Positions 34,642-45,621 of a stretch of DNA of 64,000 bases are shown piece by piece. The stretch is taken from contig CM060734.1 in the NCBI GenBank assembly GCA_030704615.1, forward strand, positions 58,666,042 through 58,730,041, in the 5' to 3' direction. A model generated the notes under the pieces. The model saw nothing but the letters and a program-made list of their open reading frames with translations, made no database searches and had not been told where the DNA came from. How positions within the stretch are numbered: position 1 is the first letter of the stretch; each line of letters begins with the position of its first letter. Both the position numbers and the translations under genes were made by a program. This DNA is from Takakia lepidozioides (Eukaryota; Streptophyta; Takakiopsida; Takakiales; Takakiaceae).

Positions 34642-35680
34642 TACACTCCCATATTTGGCATACATGTTAACAAGGGCAGTCTCCCAATTAATGTATGACG
34701 AAATTCTAGCTTTGATGATGTCAGCATGGATATCTTTGCCCTTCTCCAAGGCCACCATGTTGGCACCAACATTGAGAACACAAATGAATGTGGCTTGCAC
34801 ATGCATTACAAATGCACACAAACGTGATGTCGTCGGGCTTCCCCCCTTCCCCCATCATGGACCTCTTTGCCCTTTTCCAGGGCTGCCAGGCTTGCACAAG
34901 CCTTGCAAACGCTCACAAACGTGATGTGGTTGTAGTTCACCCCTTCCCCCATCATTTGCTCATAGGTATGATCCAAGGCCTCCATCCCACGCTCCTGCTG
35001 TGCATACCCTGCAAGCATGGCGTTCCATGATACCAAATCTTGTTCAGCCATATTGTTGAACACTCCCTCCGCATCCTCAATGCTCCCATATTTGGCATAC
35101 ATGTCCATGAGGGTATTGTTCATAATCACATATGTACAATTCCAGCTTTGGCGATGCAACCATATACCTCTTTGCCCTTTTCCAGGGCTGCAAAGCTTGC
35201 ACACGCACTGCAAACGCACACAAATATGATGTGGTCGCGCTTCACCCCTTCCCCCATCATTTGCTCATAGGTCTCCAAGTCCTCCATCCCACGCCCTACT
35301 GTGCATATCCTGCAAGCATCACGTTCCACGACAACAAATCTCGTTTAGCCATATTGTTGAACACTCCCTCTACATCCTCAATGCTCCCACATTTGGCATA
35401 CATGTCCACCAGGGTAGTGTTCAGGATCACACCTGGTACAGTTCCAGCTTTGGCGATGCAACCATGCACCTCTTTGCCCTTTTCCAGGGCTGCCAGGCTT
35501 GCACACGCATTGCAAACGCACACAAATGTGATGTGGTCGGGCTTCACCCCTTCTCCCATCATTTGCTCATAGGTCTCCAAAGCCTCCATCCCACGCCCCT
35601 GCTGTGCATACCCTGCAAACATCGCGTTCCACGACACCACAACTTGTTCAACCATTTGAAAACTCCTTTCGCATCCAGAG
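34642..35680 (-). pseudogene. Tandem PPR array (minus strand)
   Basis: About four PPR super-repeat copies read on the reverse strand. The cleanest, 35296-35655, is open for 119 codons: VSWNAMFAGYAQQGRGMEAL, HITFVCVCNACASLAALEKG, DMYAKCGSIEDVEGVFNNM. Neighbouring copies need frame changes (35126, 34985). Its end at about 35680 (GATGCGAAAGGAGT) abuts the inverted copy of the 14-16 kb segment. The array is the mirror of those at 11.5-12.4 and 19-20 kb. Confidence 0.8.
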
Positions 35681-35894
35681 TGTTTAGCTCTCCATGACTG
35701 CGAACTATGACTACGGGTGTGCTAATCCGGTTGCAACACGTGGCGCGTTGTAGTTTTTACACGTGGTCCATCAGCAGATTGACATGTGTCATGATGGGTG
35801 TTTTTTTGGGTGTATTGCTATTTTTTTACATATTTGTATTTCTGCCACGTGGTGTAGTACTATTGGAGAGTGAAAATAGATGTAGTCATTATTA

Positions 35895-38095
35895 TGACTA
35901 TGATAGCAGTCATGTACATGTCTGTTACAACAATGAAATATAATATATAATACAAAGAGAACAAGGCAGCAAGACATAACTGCAACAAGCTGAGCAAAAC
36001 CAAGAGATAGCAAAACCAAGAGATTGCACACCATCTCTATTTACCAATCTATTTATCATTATCATTTTTGTTGCGATCTAAAAATACATTAAATAGTCAC
36101 GTGTTCTCATGTGAATTATTTTGTCTAACTATAACACTTTGAAAAGTGTTCACCCGGAATCTTCTAACTACTCATGTATTCCATCAATCTGCAACCCATC
36201 AAAAACGGCTTGCATGGCTTTAAGAATTACTACAGCAAGGACATTTGTTTATTTTCCAAGTTCTTGCTTAAGATGCACCAACCAATATTGCATTGTGAGA
36301 CACTCACTCGCTATACTCCAAAGCGTCCAGGGAAGGTCACTGAGCAACCTGCCAAGGCGGAAACAATTAAGAGAATTATCTAATACCATATATGAAAAAC
36401 CAATGCCAGTGTTGTTTATGGTAACTTCTATCCCATGTCCTAAACAAACCAAAGCAAAAAGGTTGGTGTGTGTTGGCGAAGTCGTCAGATAATTCACAAA
36501 GAAACATGCACTAAAAATGAAACCCAGGATGATAGGAAGGTCACTCACGTTTATACAAAGATGTCTTGCCCATTGCCCAGCACCCTGCGTCACCCACACT
36601 CTATCTCTATTCCTTCAGCTATCCATGCCTCTGCACAAATCAAGCATTCATCCTTGCCTTGCTGCTAGCAGCTGACAATGACAACCTACATTTGTTCTAG
36701 GAAACACCCAACTTAGCGTAGCACACTAGTTCCTATGCTGAATTGCGTTTGCTACTCTCTGAAATGTAGCAGGCATTCACCTTTCTGCCCCGGTTGACCC
36801 ATCAGTGACTGGGCTCAGATAAGTATTCATTCCACAGCTTCTCCTCATCTCTGTTACCTATCTTTTGACGCTTTCTTGTTGTCACATGGGCAGTATCATG
36901 TCAAAGTCACTCCAAACTAGATTCACTCAACCAGCTAACTTGCAGAATTGAACATGTAAATTTAGGGTCGATTCTGATAAGAGGGAAAAACAGGGTGAAA
37001 TGTGTTGAAGAAGATGCCTTCATTAGCAGTGCCTGATTTTATCACTTGTGCCGCTGCTGCCAGTTGACCATCTACCCATGCAGGTTTCTTGTAGCTATTG
37101 ATCCACAGGGAATCACAGGTAATCTTGTGCTTGAAATCTGGCCTTCTTGGATGAATCTGGACCCACACGAAATCCCTGCTCCTTCAGCTATCCATGCCTC
37201 TGCACAAATCATGCATACATCCTCGCCTTGCTGCTAGCAGCTGACAATGACAGCCTAGAATTGTCAAAGCAAACACTAGCAGGGAAAACATGGTGAAATA
37301 TGTTGAAGAAGGTACCTTCATCATTTTCTCCATCATTTGCTTTCAGGTGTCCAAAGCCCCATCCCGCGCTCTTGCTCTGCAAACCCTTCGAGCATCGCAT
37401 TCCACGACACCACATCTAGTTCAGCCATAGTGTTGAACACTCCCTTGGCATCCTCAATGCTCCCACATTTAGCATACATGGCCACCAGAGCCATGTTCAG
37501 GATGACATCTGGTACAATTGCAGATTTGATGATGTCACCAGGGATCTCTTTGCCCTTTTCCAGGGCTGCCAGACGCACTGCAAACGCACACAAACGTTAT
37601 GTCGGCGGCCTTCACCCCTTCCCCCATCATTTTCTCAAAGGTTGGAGCCTCCATCCCGCACCCCAGCTGTGCATACCCAGCAAGCATCGCACTCCACGAC
37701 ACCACATCTCGTTCAGCCACAGTGTTGAACACTCCCTTTGCATCCTCAATGCACCCACAATTGGCGTACATGTCCACCAGGGCAGGGGCAGTGTTCAAAA
37801 GGACATGTGGTAATTTGACAGGCATTCACCTCCTGACTTGGCTATTCCCAACCCATCCTGCCATTGGCAAGAGATTCCACAGAAACTGATAGTTGTCTGT
37901 TTGACTGTATAACTATGTATCTCTTGCTTTCTTACAGCTTGTATTGTGACACGCGTAATGCTCTTGTTGTGTTGAATCATTTCACGCCTTCAGGTTTCAG
38001 AACAAACATTACCGTCTTTCTTTATCAGACATGTGCACCAAGACAGAATCTCACCAAAAGATTGTTGGTGTTCAACAGTACCATACATGAAGATC
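35895..38095 (-). repeat. Right, inverted copy of the 14.1-16.3 kb segment
   Basis: Reverse complement of 14100-16260, ending at ATACATGAAGAT near 38095. It contains a PPR fragment (37333-37825, minus), an OSB block (PDFKHKITCDSLWINSY, about 37150-37050, minus) and the unidentified segment (36121-36599). From 35690 to 35895 the sequence differs from the right part of the first CACTA element but also carries ATGACT-type words. Confidence 0.85.
37333..37825 (-). pseudogene. PPR fragment in the inverted copy
   Basis: Reads ALVDMYANCGCIEDAKGVF and VSWSAMLAGYAQLGCGMEA, then a frameshift and MYAKCGSIEDAKGVFNTMAE. It differs from the 14.4-14.86 kb copy by scattered substitutions (for example CAKCG versus CANCG). 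Confidence 0.75.
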
Positions 38096-38745
38096 AGGGA
38101 GGATGTACCTTGATGCCGCACTGTTTCAGGGGAACTAATAACACACCCCAAATGCTATTGTAGGGGAACAACAGTGGGGTCAAAGTACTTTTGAGGATTG
38201 AGCCTTTCGCACGGGTGAATGGAGACCGTGGATTTGAGATTCCCTTCATGACATGGGACATGAAGAGAACGGCAATCCAGATCCTAAAATCTGGGAAGAT
38301 TTCTGTCTGGATTTCTAGTTCTGTGATCCAAACATCCACTGCTTTTATTGTGGATAAATGTTATTTTACCCTCTGAATTGTATACTGGTACTTCACTTGA
38401 AGGTGTTATGACAGTGGAGATCACATACCTACCTTTGGTGGAAGGTGTTGGGCTCTTCCTGATGATGAAACTGGGTCAGTAATAGTGTTTCTATTCCCAT
38501 CTTTGTGACAACTGTGTACAATCTTCAGCTTCACGGAGCTGTTCATATACCATACTTAGAAAGAGAGTTTCTATTCTGCTCCAGTTTTGTTGGAAATTGG
38601 GACGATCATACCTGGTACTCAATGTATCTGTTAGGTCTTTCATGCAAAGAACTGCTTCTTTCGCACACACCTTTCTAAAAATAGAAGAGCAGAGGTGAAT
38701 GCGAGCCTGTCCTGATTGGTTAACTTCATCCAATTGTGACGGCAA
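38096..38745. other. Flank left of the 11-kb element, no gene recognised
   Basis: No similarity to the repeats on its left. Minor ORFs (84 codons minus at 38745-38491, 81 codons minus at 38339-38094) show no domain. It could be intron or 5' sequence of the gene that continues at 49740, but I could not show this. Confidence 0.3.
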
Positions 38746-38754
38746 GGTTGATTA
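38746..38754 (+). repeat. Target-site duplication GGTTGATTA, left copy (right copy 49731-49739)
   Basis: A nine-base perfect direct repeat at equal distance (12 bp) from the shared terminal motif on both sides. This length is typical of Mutator-like transposition. Confidence 0.8.
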
Positions 38755-38900
38755 GGGGAATGCTTGCGCGTGAGCCTGGCCGCGTGAGCCTGTGAGCCTG
38801 TGAGCCTGGCTAGGCTCACGCCACGTCAGCAAGCTTCCACGTGTTCAGGCCGTAATTCCGTGCTTACCCCCCCTATTACCGCGGATCAGCTGTCGCCTAT
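38755..38900 (+). repeat. Left terminal inverted repeat (partner 49590-49730)
   Basis: GCGCGTGAGCCTGG, CGCGTGAGCC, TGTGAGCC and a CCTATTACCGCGG word at 38872. The right end, reversed, reads CGCGTGAGCCTGG, CGCGTGAGCG, TGTGAGCG and CCTATAACCGTGG (49617-49605). Each end also has its own small internal palindrome (GAGCCTGGCTAGGCTC here, TGAGCGTACGCTCA on the right). Confidence 0.75.
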
Positions 38901-39206
38901 GTCCTAATTTTTTATCCCTCTTCAAGGCCCCCACATGAATATTCTTTGTGGCCGAGAACAATGGCAGGTTTGCGGATGAATTATGATTGAGGTCATGACT
39001 TTGGAATGAGGAGATCGTCCACTAGAGAACTGAATATTAAAATCAAACATTTTTTTTGGGCAAAGCAGTACATTCATTCCAACACACAATCATTTTTCAA
39101 TTCCGCAATCCGAAGACCTATTTTAGGCAATCCCCAACTGTACTTACGGGAACGCGCAAAGAACTTGAAAAACAGTTTGGAGATGGAAGCAAAACCAAAA
39201 TACAAT

Positions 39207-42200
39207 TTATTGAGCCTCGGTACTTGAACCTAAAGAAATATTGGAGGTTTCAGAGGAACCACTTCCAGAGTGTACAGCAATATCATCTATGAATACAGCA
39301 GCACATCCATGACGTTTTTTTTTTCCTCGACCTTCATGGAGATGCGAGTACAGTGTTTGTTCGGATAATACCCGTGCGCAAGCTTCCGCGTAAACCGGCA
39401 AGCGGTTGGATCTAGGGGGACTCGGGGACATGTAGTATCCTTGGAAACCGAAAGGCGTCTGCTGATTCGATGACTGGTGCTGAACTCTGCAAAGCAAGAA
39501 GAGGAATGGTGGTATATGTTAACATCCAGATATAGACAACGGAAGCCACTATTTCTCGAATGGGAACGACACAAGGAAATGTAACATATTTTGCACGAGT
39601 ACACAAGAACTTACTCACACTCAAAATCGGAGTCCACGTCCAGATCCTCGTCAGGCGCTTCGGGCTCCTCCAGAAGTCCCTCTGTGGATGGGGCAGAAGT
39701 AGTGCCCGACTCAAGCTGACGAAGCTCGCTTGAGAAGAGCTCTGTATCAGCTTCAATGCCGAAGAAGTGCCTTCCGGCGCTCTTGCAAGCATGAAAACAT
39801 GCTCCTGCAAATCCAAGAAGAACGAGAAATAAAAACCAGGTTTCCCTAAGGTCACTGCCCATATGTCAAACACAATGTGAAGGGCGCCACCTGTGCCCAT
39901 AGACAAGTCAACCACTCGTCCACCATGACGGCTGCATGTCTCCACCAAAGTCTACATGAAAGCTGGAGATTTCTCCCGTGCACCTCTCCAAGGGACACCA
40001 TTCGTCCTTTTCATAGTCCGACCCGAGTCGACGTAATTGAAGATAACATCATCCTCCACAGGCTCGCAGGTGGGGTCAATGTGAGCTGCAAGGTCCCTCA
40101 ACTGAAACTCAGCAACACCAGCAGGAAGAGTGTCCGTCCGCCTCACCAGGCACAAAGCTTCGAACACTCGTGTCTGTCATTAATCACGAAGAGGGAATGA
40201 GACAGAAGACATAACCCACCATTTTGATTTACCGGAAAACCACGAAACATCAATTGAAAGGAACCAACTCACTTTCTGCCCCGGGAACTCGCCCTTCGTA
40301 AGAGGCAGAGTATTGATGCATGTCCAAGTTTTGATGACACGAAACCCAGAAGCTTTCATGTAGCTGAAAAGAGTTCTTCGAGCCGACATGTCCTTTGACT
40401 GCATGAGAAGTAGAGCCCCCGAGTCCGAAAGGAACTTGTTGCTGAACGAGAAAGCCCACTGCCAATAACGAGAATCCGATTTGTTCCAAGTCGGGGTCGA
40501 ATTGGAAGGAAACACATCAGGGATAGCAAAACCGTCAGGAATGTCCAGCACCACAAGGTCAGTCGCGTATGCCTGTTGAACTCCATTCACCCATTCCGGA
40601 CTTTTTGTGACCTACAGCCAAAAACATGAGACATTGTAAGAAGCCCAATCCAAATCTAACAGGAGATCAATCCCCTGGACAAGCCACAACAAGCTGCCAA
40701 ACACAATTATTCATACAACAGTTTAGACATAAGTTTTCACCTGAGTGAGGAACGAAACAAGCATGTCCCACGATTTCGAGGGCACCCCTTTGAATGTGGA
40801 CTTCCTCGACTCCATCATTGAAAGAAAACTTTCATTCAGCACCTTACGATTGAACTGGCCCAAAACCCTGGAGGGATGTTCTCTCGCCTCGAAAACTTGC
40901 TCCCTGGACTTTGAAGTTCTTCTATCCCTCCTTGCAGGAGAAGGCTGTCTTTCAGGAACCTCTGACGGTCCCTGTCCTTGCGGAGCTGCACTTTTCCCCT
41001 TCCCCTTCGGATCCCCGACAACCTTCCCCTTTCGTTTTGGAGTAGCAGTTTTCTCGGGCTCTTTTGCAGCCAGAGCCGAAATGATTCTGTCCTGGATGTC
41101 TTTCTCAGCCAATGGGGCAATCGCTGCGGCATTGTCGTTCAGGTTTCTCAAAACAACTTCATCGAATGGGGTGTCATGTTTTGGCAGGTCGAGGTACCAC
41201 CCACAGTCTCGGAAGTGCGCCCTGCTCCAGTCTTTGGCAATACCAGCCGTGTACATTGTCTTGTCATTGGAGGGGTCAGCCCATGAATAGATGAAGTCTG
41301 GGTCATCGCTAAGGTACTTTCCCGGTATGAGGATATGATACATATACCTGAATCACACACAAAAAACCCAGACAGTTATTCGATCAGAAAACGAAAAAGA
41401 ACACACATTCGGAAAAAGATATTGAAATGCAGGAAGGCAACACTGAGAATTCTACTTTTGAAATCCCGAATCAACCTTGCGTTGACGCAATGTTCATTCG
41501 AGCAGAAATGGGGAACACCAAATGATAATGTTGTATTAATAGAGACAACGACTGAGAAGCGCAATTCAACATTGCTTCAACGCAAGGTTGTTTTCATTCA
41601 GAGAGGAAATGGAAAACACTGCCTGAAAACTACCATCAGACTATGTACTGGTGCGGATATTCAACATTGCATTGGCGCAATGTTGAAATCCTCTGTTGAA
41701 ACACATGTCAATGCTATCTCATAATCATAAGTTTCCTACAATTGTATTGAAATCGGGGGATGGCTACGGGAAATTTCCAGCAATCCATACCGCCAAACAA
41801 CCTTGCGTCAACGCAAGGCGGTTTGTTGGTACAGTGAAAGTTGTAAATAGCATTTCAAACCGACTCCAAACAGTCTTATGTTCATCTTGGCAGCATTGGA
41901 ACTGGATTTGAACTACCCAAAACAACAGGAAAAGCTACATAGCCTGCCACTTCATCAACCTTGCGTTGACGCAAGGCTGATTTTCCTATCAGTTTATCCC
42001 CATTATTCACATTCAGAAAAACGGCATTATGGGATACTTAGGTATAGGTAAGGGAAACCAGGACAATGGGAAACAACCTTGCGTTAACGCAATGTTGCTC
42101 GATTGCACATGCAGAGCCCTCAGAGATCTCGCAAAGCACTGCAAATTCGCAATTCTTTATGGAAAGAACGACACAAGATTGCAGAAACATGCCCTTCAAG

Positions 42201-44985
42201 CACCAATTTTGATTCAAGGAGGTCACACCTGTACAACACTCGCTTCATTGCTTGCTCGCTGTTGTACTGGTTTTTGAATTCGTAAGACCTGGAGATTCCT
42301 TTCTCTTTCTCAAACTCCCTGAAGAAGCAGTTGTTCCAGACAGCGAGCTTCCATCTCCTGATATAGGCCTCCAGTGTGATCCGGGGGCAAGCCATCTGGA
42401 TTTTGTAGTCTGCCATCGACTCAGCAAGTGCAGCCACTGCGCGTTTTTCTAACTGCAACAAGAAAGTCGTAAGAATTTTCAAGAGGTTACGGAGCATCAA
42501 AAATGTCTGAAAATGGTTTGGTTCAAACCTTACCTGGCTCCAGAATGTGGCTTTGTGTAGCCACTGGTCGAATGTGTGGTCGCTAACAACTCTTATTGCT
42601 TGTGTCTTCGGGTCCCTCTCTGGAGTTGGGAACATGTTCGTGTCTCTCACAAGAGGATCCGAATTCCATATCTCCAACCACCTGATTTTGGTTGCATTGT
42701 CCACCATTGAAATGGAAAGGCGATGTAGTTTCTCTTGAGTCATTTCTGGCTTGGAGCCATACTTATCATAGTGTGCTTTCACCTGTTCCAGAAATTCCGT
42801 GCCAAGACCTGGGTCTGCTATCCGGATCTGTTTGTCGAATGCACTCATGAGGTTCTTCCTTTGATTTTTCATCTCGAACTTCATAATGTCCTCAAGCCCA
42901 GTTGCAGACCGCTGCTCTTCTGTGTGGGAATCATAGTACTCTGCTTTCGCCTTCAATCCAGTTTCTGCTATTTCTTGCTGCATACATAACAGGTAAAAAG
43001 AATCAAAGACTGCAATTTCATCACAAAATTTGCAGTATTAACAGGCAAAAGGTGTCAAAAAACTTACAGTGTACATGTACTCAAGAAAAGCCTCCCTTGT
43101 CAAGCTGTACCATGTGCTTGTCTTCTTTTCAGCACACCTCTTCATCTGCTGAGGACTGAGCACGTTCGTGAATGACTCCAGTGGCATCAGCCCTACCTTC
43201 TGGATGCGGAATAGAGTGTGGCACAGATTGGTCGTCACATGAGATGTTTCATTGGACCTGGAAAAACCTTCAACTCATAAGATGATTTCAAATTGTCGAA
43301 ACAAGTAACAGACACAAAGTTGGAAACTTACTTGTTTATGTCGTGCATGGCTGTCAAGAGCTGCGTGACACGTCCTTTGTGATCGAGAACCATGGAAACC
43401 ACGCTCCAGTGCCATTCGATGTCGTCCGAGTGCAAGCTTGAAATGTAATCATCCAGGCAAGCAGTCTGTGGTTCCCATCCCAGACAAAAAACATCTTTCC
43501 CATGAATGCTTTTGTGGAGGCCTTTTTGGACAGCTTGAACTCGAACTCCCTGTTTACATCCCGCCAGCATGCATCCCAACCTTGCTCAATGTCCTCTGTT
43601 ACAAGACACTCCTCTCCTTTCGTGTTCATAGTGGATACATAGAACACTGCTGATCCCTTGACATAGCCGTGAACAAAGTCGTTCTTCAACTTCGTTATAT
43701 CGTTCCTCAAAGCCGGTCGAACAGCGGGCATGGAGATCATCCTGCACAGCGGAATGACCAGGTTTCCGCCCGGAACCTCCATCGACAGAATCACCTTCGA
43801 CGAGTTCACTTTTTGCCCACCAATTATCTCCTCGGCCTTGTCTTCATAGTTTCCCTCCAATGCATCTTCCTCACCTTCACCTTCGGACCCGGCCAAATCT
43901 TCCCCCTCGGATTTCCTTTTTCTTTTCCTCTGCACAGAATGAATTATCTGTGAGTGACAGATTGAGCACCCATGGATCAACATTGCTTTGACGCAAGGTT
44001 GATTGATGGGGATGTAGTTTAGACTGAAAAGCATACAGGAAAAACTTTTCAAGCAAAAAAGTGCTTTGCGTTGACGCAGGGTTCTTTTGGGAGCTTCAAC
44101 TAATCAACTTTCCCTACCTTACATTTCAGGATATGAGAGATCGGACGCCTCCATTGAACAAAAAACTCATCAAAACCAGCCTTGCGTCAACGCAATGTTG
44201 ATTCCTGTGCTAAGTTCTATCATACACAATGGAGGTAGGCATCAACCTTGCGTTGACGCAAGGTTGATTGCGAGCTCTCGGATCGGTGTTGAATACAACA
44301 AAAGCTACAGGAAAAGTTGATTGCTGTGTCTTCTTCTTCTTCGAACTTGATGATGCGTCGCAAGCATCCATGTCTGTCTAGCTTGATTGTAGAGCAGCAC
44401 CTGCACTGTTTTCATGCACAATATATATACTTGGGAGGTCGACTTCAACCTTGCGTTGACGCAAAGTTGATGTCGACCTCAATGCTTAGCAAGAACCAGA
44501 AAGAATCAGAGAGAGAGAATGAGAGTTCATAGCCACCTCCGGTTTCTTCTTTGCACTTGATGATGCTCCTGACGCATTCAATCTTTCCATTTCGTCTGGA
44601 GGTAGCATGCTTCCAAGGAGGTCCCGATGGTGCGAAACAAGGGCAGACGACATCGTTTCCGCGTCCGTTTGTTCTCCCTGCTCTTTGAAGACCTGTTTCT
44701 CTACTCGCAGTGCTTCCTCCCTAGCCCAGCTCACTTCCTCGTCCTCCCCCCTTCTATTGGAGGTTGCTCATCGGTCGCCTCCGGGATCACTTCAAGACCT
44801 TCCTCTCCACACTGCGGTTGCAGAATCCTGTTCTGCCCTTCGTCTTCCTCTACGCCGGATGTTTCTTCTCCCATTCTAAGTTCCCGTCTCGCCTTCCTCA
44901 TCCTCTCCTTAGCGCGTGCCCTTTGCTTCTTTGATGTGAAATAAAGTGTTCTTCGACGCTTGCTTCTCCCTCGGAATGGGGTCAC
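39207..44985 (-). CDS. ParB-like / N4-N6 DNA methyltransferase-like protein carried by the transposon, ten exons
   Basis: Exons by eye: 44985-44537, 43929-43332, 43257-43068, 42977-42534, 42452-42229, 41347-40741, 40611-40273, 40173-39891, 39804-39615, 39486-39207; GT-AG borders, phases agree, about 1,200 codons. The N-terminus is basic (RGRSKRRRTLYF), a likely nuclear signal. Exon 2 has VILSMEVPGGNLVIPL...FVWDGNHRLLAW, ParB-like. Exon 6 is a Lys/Pro-rich linker. Exons 7-9 form a permuted methyltransferase: DLVVLDIPDGF at the motif IV position, LSDSGALLLM, then REKSPAFM (motif X) and VVDLSMGTG spliced to ACFHACKSAGRHFFGIEAD (motif I). Phage and bacterial ParB-methylase fusions share this order. 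Breaks: a base missing in the C run 44746-44751, one near 43455, and TAG at 39952 just before motif I. DIPD replaces the catalytic P-P-aromatic, so activity is doubtful. Confidence 0.75.
41473..42096. repeat. Six intronic copies of the TTGCGTTGACGCAA palindrome
   Basis: Copies at 41473-41494, 41568-41589, 41663-41684, 41799-41820, 41957-41978 and 42075-42096, all in the 881-bp intron between exons 5 and 6. The consensus centre is ACCTTGCGTTGACGCAAGGT; copies vary at TT/CA in the middle and at one outer base pair. The first three are 95 bp apart. Confidence 0.9.
43979..44468. repeat. Five intronic copies of the same palindrome
   Basis: Copies at 43979-44000, about 44064-44083 (one arm degraded), 44178-44199, 44241-44268 (longest, perfect over 28 bp) and 44447-44468, all in the 607-bp intron between exons 1 and 2. 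The eight other, shorter introns of the gene have none. Confidence 0.9.
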
Positions 44986-45621
44986 CGTCTCTGCAGAATC
45001 CAGGGTTGCAAAGACAATAACGAGAAGAGGGAAAAAAGAGGACTATGGAGGTTCATCGCAAGGCCTTCAACGCCAAGATGTTCGCTCGCAACGTTCAGTG
45101 CGCCACTGACTCATTCCACATGCATGGCGAACACGTGTCCATCTAATCGTTATGAAATATCGGCGGAGATCATTGGATCCTCATCCATTCAAAAACCGTT
45201 GGGGTCTAATCACCTCCCATCTGAAAAAGTTCGTTATTCTGGCATGTTCCAGAGGAATGTCAAGTGTGTACAGTTGTATAGCGTGTAGGTGCCGTTAAAA
45301 TTAAATGGAAATGGGCATCTCTTCTGGCCTCTCTGACATGACAACCAAACGGCGGCTCTGTCAGTCAATCTATCAACGAATGCACTGGTGGGGCACTTGT
45401 GAAAAAACAGTTGGATTCTAGGATTAGGGCTGACATTATGACCATGCGCTTGGTTTTCATGGGGAGACATTTCACAGAAGTGGAAACCCGCGTTAGGGAT
45501 CTGCAAGCCGGAGCGATACCTGTAATTCTCTGTGAGGAATGCAAAAACTCCGCTCCCACACAATTTGCATTCACAAGCATGGTCGGACTGTGAACTCTAC
45601 TTTCTGAAGCAACATCGACAT
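44986..45621. promoter_or_regulatory. Divergent intergenic region between the two transposon genes
   Basis: The 636 bp separates the presumed starts of the methyltransferase-like gene (minus) and the transposase (plus), so it should contain both promoters. I found no clear TATA pair and no copies of the palindrome. The transposase could also have an upstream exon here. Confidence 0.4.

Noticed and set aside
38746-38754. Treating GGTTGATTA as chance, with the element ending elsewhere
   Set aside because: Equal 12-bp distance to the inverted CGCGTGAGCCTGG on both sides makes chance unlikely, although the outermost 12 bases match poorly and this was kept as a caveat.
39412-39948. 178-codon minus ORF starting at the TTG after TAG 39952
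   Set aside because: Only its beginning (motif I) is exon. The rest reads through an intron and then out of frame into the last exon.
40745-41290. 181-codon plus-strand ORF opposite the methyltransferase-like gene
   Set aside because: Shadow of exon 6. Its sequence has no domain and the opposite strand has splice sites and family motifs.
41473-42096. CRISPR-like array
   Set aside because: Repeats are palindromic, variable, unevenly spaced and intronic in a eukaryotic gene. There are no uniform spacers and no cas genes.
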